A program made the translations under genes and the position numbers. A DNA stretch of 36,785 nt, taken from Desulfobacterota bacterium AH_259_B03_O07. GTDB taxonomy: Bacteria > Desulfobacterota_D > UBA1144 > Nemesobacterales > CSP1-2. Location: positions 1 to 36,785 of the forward strand of contig JALLOG010000018.1 in assembly GCA_027717645.1 (NCBI GenBank), given 5' to 3'. Shown one piece after another: positions 32,480 through 36,785 of this stretch (position 1 is its first letter; every line of letters begins with the position of its first letter). The notes beneath the pieces were generated by a model that ran no database searches, was not told the DNA's origin, and saw only the letters and a program-made list of their open reading frames with translations.

Positions 32480-34324
32480 TTATTCGACTGTAACGCTTTT
32501 GGCCAGATTTCTTGGCTGGTCTATATCACACCCTCTATTTTTAGCAATATAATATGCAAGAAGCTGTAAAGGAACGGTAAGAAGAATGGGAGATAACAAA
32601 TCATTCGTCTCTGGTATATAAAAAACATGGTCAGCATTTTGTCTTATCTCCTCATCGCCTTCAGTAGCTAGAGCTATAATTATTCCGTCTCTGGCCTTTA
32701 CTTCTTCAATGTTTCCCAGCATCTTTTCATAAGTTGAGTTTCGTGTAATGAGTGCTACTACAACCATTTGATCATCTACAAGCGCAATCGGACCATGCTT
32801 CATCTCTCCTCCTGCATACCCTTCAGCATGAACATAGGATATTTCCTTTAACTTTAGTGCTCCTTCTAAGGCAATAGGATACGTATTACCTCTTCCGAGA
32901 AAGAAAAAACTATCTCTCTTATAAAAAAAGTCTGCGAGTTCTTTAATCTCATTTTCTCTTAGGAGTATGGATTTTATTTTTTCAGGAATTGCATTTAGTT
33001 CATCCATCATTTCAAGGAAATGAGAAGATGATATAAATCCCCTTATTCTTCCAAGATAAAGGGAAAACATATAGAGAGCTATAAGCTGTGATGTGAATGC
33101 CTTTGTTGAAGCAACCCCTATCTCGGGCCCGGCATGGGTGTAGATAACTCCATCCGCTTCCCTCGTAATACTGCTTCCCACTACATTGCAAATCGCTAAG
33201 ATCTTGGATCCACATTCCTTTGCCTTTCTTATAGCCCCAAGAGTATCGGCCGTCTCTCCAGATTGGGTTACTCCTATTGTTAAAGTGGCATCATCAATAA
33301 AAGGCGCTCTATATCTGAATTCTGAAGACAGATCGACCTCTGCTGCTATCCGAGCCAAAGTCTCTATCATAAACTTTCCAGTAAGCGATGCATGCCACGA
33401 AGTCCCACATGCAACCAGATAAATCTTTGATATCTTATTCATCTCTTCTGCTGACAGGCCAATTCCCTCCCATTCTCTCTTCCCCTCATCTAAAATCACA
33501 TTTCCACTATAGGTGTTTTTTACAGCCTGAGGCTGTTCGTGAATCTCTTTTAGCATAAAATGCGCATATCCGCCTTTCTCCGTGAGCTCCAGGTCCCAAG
33601 GAATTTGATGAATTTCTTTCGGTCTATGATTACCGTTATTTAAATCCATTATTTCTACAAAATTTTCATAAAGGACCACAAGCTCTCCATCATTAACAAA
33701 AATGGCGTCTTTTGTGTGGCTCAGTATTGCGGGAACGTCCGAAGCAAGAAGATATTCCTTTCTGCCTTGTCCTACGATAAGAGGACTGCCCTGCCTTGCG
33801 GCAATTATTTTCTCAGGGCTCTCACTGCTTATAATTGCCAGTGCATAGGTCCCTTCTAATACTTTTAAGGCCGTCTTTACGGCTTCTATCAGATTTCCAT
33901 TAGAGAGATGCTGCTCAATAAGATGTGCTATAACTTCAGTGTCGGTTTCAGATCTAAAAAAATGCCCTTCATTGATTAACATCAATTTTAGTGGATTATA
34001 ATTTTCGATAATCCCATTGTGGACAACGGCTACTTTGCCAGAGCAGTCACAGTGGGGGTGGGCGTTTGTTTCTGTAGGTTTACCATGTGTAGCCCAGCGG
34101 GTATGCCCAATTCCCAAGAAACTTTCACATGGATTATCATTTCTCAGCAGTGTTTCAAGGTTTGATAACTTCCCCTTCGTTTTCCTTATGACAATCTCAT
34201 CAGTTTCATTATTATAGAAAGCTACACCTGAGGAATCGTAACCGCGGTATTCAAGTCTTTTAAGTCCCTCTATGAGTATAGGTACAGCGTTTCGTTTTCC
34301 GATATAGCCTACTATTCCACACAT
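32480..34324 (-). CDS. glmS: Glutamine-fructose-6-phosphate aminotransferase (isomerising)
   Basis: This 614-residue protein is a complete GlmS. It makes glucosamine-6-phosphate from fructose-6-phosphate and glutamine, the first committed step to UDP-GlcNAc for peptidoglycan and for this glycan. MCGIVGYIG provides Cys2 as glutaminase nucleophile; HTRWATHG (74-81) and NGIIENY (103-109) bind glutamine. Two SIS domains follow, with VACGTSWHAS (304-313) and VTQSGETADT (352-361) in the first and EGYAGGEMKHGPIAL in the second, and the strongly conserved ending LAKSVTVE. Length is normal. The ATG has AGGA nine bases upstream. No glmS-ribozyme-like element is evident in the leader, though a compact pseudoknot could escape inspection. 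Confidence 0.98.
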   Translation of the reverse strand: MCGIVGYIGKRNAVPILIEGLKRLEYRGYDSSGVAFYNNETDEIVIRKTKGKLSNLETLLRNDNPCESFLGIGHTRWATHGKPTETNAHPHCDCSGKVAVVHNGIIENYNPLKLMLINEGHFFRSETDTEVIAHLIEQHLSNGNLIEAVKTALKVLEGTYALAIISSESPEKIIAARQGSPLIVGQGRKEYLLASDVPAILSHTKDAIFVNDGELVVLYENFVEIMDLNNGNHRPKEIHQIPWDLELTEKGGYAHFMLKEIHEQPQAVKNTYSGNVILDEGKREWEGIGLSAEEMNKISKIYLVACGTSWHASLTGKFMIETLARIAAEVDLSSEFRYRAPFIDDATLTIGVTQSGETADTLGAIRKAKECGSKILAICNVVGSSITREADGVIYTHAGPEIGVASTKAFTSQLIALYMFSLYLGRIRGFISSSHFLEMMDELNAIPEKIKSILLRENEIKELADFFYKRDSFFFLGRGNTYPIALEGALKLKEISYVHAEGYAGGEMKHGPIALVDDQMVVVALITRNSTYEKMLGNIEEVKARDGIIIALATEGDEEIRQNADHVFYIPETNDLLSPILLTVPLQLLAYYIAKNRGCDIDQPRNLAKSVTVE

Positions 34325-34438
34325 TTTAGTTATTCCTGGGAAAGATTACTGGGGTTCCAATATATTGTCATCGGAGCGAATCAAGCTCTATTAGATTCCT
34401 CAGTAGGTTCGGAATGACACTTTGTGTTAGATTGCCGC

Positions 34439-34455
34439 GACTGACTTCGTCGGTC
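34439..34455. repeat. Palindrome, 7-bp stem
   Basis: Arms GACTGAC and GTCGGTC with loop TTC; six Watson-Crick pairs and one G-U pair. It lies within 'attgccgcgactgacttcg', a pattern of dispersed bacterial intergenic repeats. Confidence 0.6.
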
Positions 34456-34610
34456 TCGCAGATTCTGAAACAAGCTTCTGCTGATGAAGATCAGTATTCA
34501 AATTGATTTAATATTTTATTTTCTTTGTCTTGATACATACTTCGATAAACTCAGCATGAAACGGGAAAGAAAGGGCAAGACCGCCCAAAAATTTATCAAA
34601 TCCTCCTTAA

Positions 34611-34631
34611 TCCTCCTTTAGGAAAGGAGGA
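34611..34631. repeat. Perfect inverted repeat, 9-bp stem
   Basis: Arms TCCTCCTTT and AAAGGAGGA with a three-base loop (AGG). The left arm is preceded by an almost identical direct copy (tcctccttaa at 34601-34610). The minus-strand transcript contains a run resembling a Shine-Dalgarno in each arm, with no ORF behind it. Confidence 0.8.
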
Positions 34632-34638
34632 GAATTAT

Positions 34639-34658
34639 GCGAGACAGGAATGTCTCGC
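34639..34658. repeat. Perfect inverted repeat, 8-bp stem with GGAA loop
   Basis: Arms GCGAGACA and TGTCTCGC around GGAA, seven bases after the preceding palindrome. No T-run follows on either strand, so it is not a standard terminator. Confidence 0.8.
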
Positions 34659-34705
34659 CTATCGTGGGTTTTATAATCAGGAGAAGCCTGCCCTACATTC
34701 ATGTC

Positions 34706-34730
34706 ACACCCGAATGTCTGAATCGGGTGT
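34706..34730. repeat. Inverted repeat, 8-bp stem
   Basis: Arms ACACCCGA and TCGGGTGT around a nine-base loop. No T-run follows on either strand. It is the fourth clear hairpin in the glmS leader. Confidence 0.7.
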
Positions 34731-34865
34731 CTATAGATTCCCGATAAAGGCATTAGGGAATGACCGACGTAGATGTTAATCTAACACAGCTTCGCCCTGT
34801 TAATTACACTTAAAAACTACCGTATCACAATTCCCATAACACCAGCGTTTGACAACCTTCAACAA

Positions 34866-35381
34866 TTAAGCCAATTCAATATCCCTAATATCCACTTCAA
34901 CCGAAACAGATCGCTTGATAAGATCTACAGATAAAATGAGCCTATAGATTCCTCTTACTTGCAATATCCTTCCGCTTACTCCTTCAAGAGGGCCTCTTAT
35001 TATCACTACTTCTTTGCCTTCAGTAAAGTAAGGGAAAGGGTTAAACTCTACTCTTGTTTGTAAAATTTTTCTTATTGAATCCATCTCCTCTGTGGGAACA
35101 GGGATGGGATCCCCGTTATTGCCTAGAATTCTTACAACTCCATGTGTATTTAGAACACTCAGCCTATCATTAAGCTCTATATTAACAAACAAATACCCAG
35201 GGAAAAGGGGAAGTTCGACATGCTTTTTTCTATCCTTCCATTGACTTATTACGTCTCTGAGGGGAAGAAAAGTCTCTATATCTTTTTCAGCAAGGGCTGA
35301 ATTTGCAATCTTTTCATGCCTGGCTCTTGTATATACAGCGAACCAATTTTTGTCATCTAAAGACGAAGTCGTATTAAAGAT
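34866..35381 (-). CDS. NusG-paralogue transcription antiterminator (RfaH/UpxY type), start unclear
   Basis: The reading frame gives NWFAVYTRARHEKIANSALAEK, ...FLPLRDVI, ...LPLFPGYLFVNIEL and a C-terminal KOW region (EVVIIRGPLEGVSGRI, YRLILSVDLIKRSVSVEVD). That is the complete NGN-KOW structure of specialised NusG proteins that promote elongation through polysaccharide operons. The conserved N-terminus lies upstream of any ATG, GTG or TTG in frame; the first such codon is TTG 35192, inside the domain. Two ways out: an ATC at 35379-35381 with GGAGG (35388-35392) six bases upstream, giving 171 residues, or ATG 35356 in the next frame, which joins after one added A in the A-run at 35347-35351 to give MTKNWFAVYTR, the classic start. 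It overlaps or directly follows the LysM gene. Confidence 0.85.
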   Translation of the reverse strand: MFNTTSSLDDKNWFAVYTRARHEKIANSALAEKDIETFLPLRDVISQWKDRKKHVELPLFPGYLFVNIELNDRLSVLNTHGVVRILGNNGDPIPVPTEEMDSIRKILQTRVEFNPFPYFTEGKEVVIIRGPLEGVSGRILQVRGIYRLILSVDLIKRSVSVEVDIRDIELA

Positions 35382-36785
35382 TTTGAGCCTCCAAGTTCTT
35401 TTTATTTAGACTGTAATTTAATTCTTTAATCTTCCAATTATTGTCTTGCCATGATAGAATCCAATTCAATCTTCCTCTAGAATTTTTAATCTTACGATCA
35501 TTTTTGTCTTTAAATTTAAGTTCAAAATCCCCATTTATATAAGCCAATTGGTCTTTCAAATAAATTCGATCAATAATAAAATCGTATTTAACAATCTCTA
35601 AAGATGAGAAATTCTTCCTATAGGAAGGAAGAATTTTTGATATTTTTATTCCATTCTCTTTTGCACCTCTTTGAAAAAATGCTTCAAAACTTTTGATGTC
35701 TCTATTTTTATATGCTTTGAAATAGCTAGAGATAAAGGGAAATAACAATGCTTTATCGGGATTAGCTATTTCTGGACTTAATTTATTAATACTAACTTTT
35801 TTGATTAGCTTTACAGGTTTCTTTGTTGTTTTAGATTTTGAAGAATCTTCTAATGGTTGTTTGGAAGTTAATTTTCTCTTGGGAATATTTTTAGCAGATC
35901 TCTTATCGGGTGAGCTTTGTTTGCCTTCATTCGTTATCTCCTTAACAGATTTCTTAACATGTAATTCTTTCTCTGAAGTTTGGGGAATCAATAAAACATC
36001 CCCTTTGTCTAAACGATTGCTAGTAAGATTGTTTATTGCCTTTAAATTCTTAACCCTAGTATTGAATCTCCTCGCTATAAGCCAGAGATTGTCTTCCTCT
36101 TTAACGATATATGTATTCTCCTTTATTTTTGATATCTCTTCGGGTTTAACAACCTTCTTTTCTTCTTTTCCAGGAATCCCCTCTTTCTTTTTTGCCTCAG
36201 CGATGAGAGATTCTTTGCTTTCCTTCGGAAGAGACAAAGCCACTTCCACCTCCGGACTTTCAGATTTAGTAGACGATGGATCTTTCATAGTCGGTTCTGA
36301 TTTTTCTTCAGATTCAAGAATCTTGTCAGTTTTCCTAGCAACCTCCTTAGTTTTTTCCTTCTCCTCTTTAACTACTACCCCTTTTACAGACTCTTGAGGG
36401 CTTTTCTTCTCCACTTGTTCCTCTTCCCTTTTTCTAGCAACCTCCTTAGTTTTTTCTTTCTCCTCTTTAACTACTACCTCCTTTGCAGACTCTTGAGGGC
36501 TTTTCTTCTCCACTTGTCCCTCTTCCCTTTTTCTAGCAACCTCCTTAGTTTTTTCCTTCTCCTCTTTAACTACTACCTCTTTTACAGACTCTTGAGGGCT
36601 TTTCTTCTCCACTTGTCCCTCTTCCCTTTTTCTAGCAACCTCCTTAGTTTTTTCCTTCTCCTCTTTAACTACTACCTCTTTTACAGACTCTTGAGGGCTT
36701 TTCTTCTCCACTTGTCCCTCTTCCCTTTTTCTAGCAACCTCCTTAGTTTTTTCCTTCTCCTCTTTAACTACTACCCCTTTTACAG
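35374..36785 (-). CDS. LysM protein with 33-residue K/E repeats and NTF2-like C-terminus (cut by window edge)
   Basis: The frame is open to the right edge, so the N-terminus is missing. Numbering from the GTG at 36711, residues 1-127 are four copies of a 33-residue unit (EKKSPQESVKEVVVKEEKEK...), with part of a further copy upstream. A linker leads to one LysM domain at about 199-243 (YIVKEEDNLWLIARRFN...NRLDKGDVLLIP), which binds peptidoglycan or other GlcNAc polymers. A basic linker follows, then an NTF2/SnoaL-like domain (about 318-438: FISSYFKAYKNRDIKSFEAFF... to NWKIKELNYSL), the type found at the end of some cell-wall proteins. The protein is probably periplasmic; the repeats would form a long charged rod or spacer. 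It precedes the antiterminator gene by overlap. The missing part could hold a signal or membrane anchor. Confidence 0.88.
   Translation of the reverse strand, partial: VKGVVVKEEKEKTKEVARKREEGQVEKKSPQESVKEVVVKEEKEKTKEVARKREEGQVEKKSPQESVKEVVVKEEKEKTKEVARKREEGQVEKKSPQESAKEVVVKEEKEKTKEVARKREEEQVEKKSPQESVKGVVVKEEKEKTKEVARKTDKILESEEKSEPTMKDPSSTKSESPEVEVALSLPKESKESLIAEAKKKEGIPGKEEKKVVKPEEISKIKENTYIVKEEDNLWLIARRFNTRVKNLKAINNLTSNRLDKGDVLLIPQTSEKELHVKKSVKEITNEGKQSSPDKRSAKNIPKRKLTSKQPLEDSSKSKTTKKPVKLIKKVSINKLSPEIANPDKALLFPFISSYFKAYKNRDIKSFEAFFQRGAKENGIKISKILPSYRKNFSSLEIVKYDFIIDRIYLKDQLAYINGDFELKFKDKNDRKIKNSRGRLNWILSWQDNNWKIKELNYSLNKKNLEAQNL
35388..35392 (-). promoter_or_regulatory. Shine-Dalgarno before the ATC codon of the antiterminator gene
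   Basis: The minus strand reads GGAGG here, six bases before ATC at 35379-35381 and inside the last codons of the LysM gene. The competing ATG at 35356 has no such site within 15 bases. It supports initiation near the ATC, or a mutated former start. Confidence 0.5.
36334..36785 (-). repeat. 99-bp in-frame tandem repeats, at least 4.5 copies
   Basis: Homologous points recur every 99 bases (for example CCACTTG at 36411, 36510, 36609 and 36708). Copies differ at a few bases only, and the array continues beyond the window edge. Each copy codes for 33 residues, 18 or so of them Lys or Glu. Such near-identity suggests recent expansion by slippage or recombination, so copy number may vary between strains and may be mis-assembled. 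Confidence 0.95.

Larger units (their letters stand above)
34325..34865. other. 541-bp leader between the antiterminator gene and glmS, rich in palindromes
   Basis: No coding frame with sense is visible. The stretch holds at least four short hairpins (listed separately) and a fifth imperfect one at 34536-34558 (catact...agcatg). Phrases such as 'ttcgataaactcagcatga' and 'gactgacttcgtcggtc' look like pieces of dispersed intergenic palindromes. Transcription from an upstream promoter towards glmS would cross all of them, which is where a NusG-paralogue could act. No hairpin followed by a U-run on the minus strand, so no intrinsic terminator is claimed. Confidence 0.6.

Noticed and set aside
34325-34560. 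Promoter before glmS
   Set aside because: A TTGATT and a TATATT are present on the minus strand but only 14 bases apart, which is too close for a standard promoter.
35801-36397. 198-codon plus-strand frame with hydrophobic look
   Set aside because: It is antisense to the K/E-rich LysM gene. Reversed Lys and Glu codons read as Phe, Leu and Ser, which mimics membrane segments.
36334-36785. Regular repeats as a CRISPR array
   Set aside because: The period is 99 bases with no unique spacers, and the whole is in frame as protein repeats.

Overview
The window carries a surface-polysaccharide biosynthesis and export locus from a Gram-negative-type bacterium. Every gene I can support lies on the minus strand, so transcription runs from high to low coordinates. 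I cannot name the species. The export genes (Wzm/Wzt ABC transporter), the sialic-acid-type genes and the many diverged glycosyltransferases suggest an uncultured environmental lineage. That placement is inference only.

Right end (36785 to about 30000, visibly AT-rich). In transcription order: a LysM protein with 33-residue tandem repeats (cut by the window edge), a NusG-paralogue antiterminator of the RfaH/UpxY type with a start-codon problem, a 540-bp leader full of palindromes, glmS, a small unrecognised gene, a HAD phosphatase, and a UDP-N-acetylhexosamine-type dehydrogenase split by a frameshift. Three genes here (30024-31357, 32211-32479, 34866-35381) would each read through cleanly if one A were added to an A-run. 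This suggests either systematic homopolymer errors in the assembly or decay.

Middle (about 29900 to 20200, GC-richer). Wzm permease, an SDR epimerase remnant, a Gfo/Idh/MocA oxidoreductase, a second nucleotide-sugar dehydrogenase, a GT-B glycosyltransferase, an SDR epimerase and sugar C-methyltransferase pair, a small methyltransferase, Wzt with a C-terminal glycan-binding-type extension, and a methyltransferase with a helical-repeat tail. The methyltransferases around Wzt suggest a glycan that is methylated, and perhaps capped, before export.

Left (about 19000 to 1). A GT4, a B12-type radical SAM enzyme, then the nonulosonic (sialic) acid block neuA-neuB-neuC with a stand-alone CBS-pair protein, followed by a capsule-type GT-B protein that is the best candidate for the nonulosonate transferase, and an asparagine-synthase-like amidotransferase. 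After these come a GT4, a GT2, a methyltransferase pseudogene, a small methyltransferase, a Wzy-like membrane polymerase and three more GT4 enzymes, the last cut by the left edge.

Taken together, GlmS feeds UDP-GlcNAc. NeuC, NeuB and NeuA can convert that to a CMP-nonulosonate, while the dehydrogenases, oxidoreductase, epimerase and C-methyltransferase make further NDP-sugars. At least seven glycosyltransferases assemble the glycan, Wzm/Wzt export it, and the NusG paralogue probably keeps RNA polymerase moving through the long operon. The least expected parts are the radical SAM enzyme and amidotransferase flanking the neu genes, the CBS-only protein inside that block, and a Wzy-like polymerase in a locus with ABC export.
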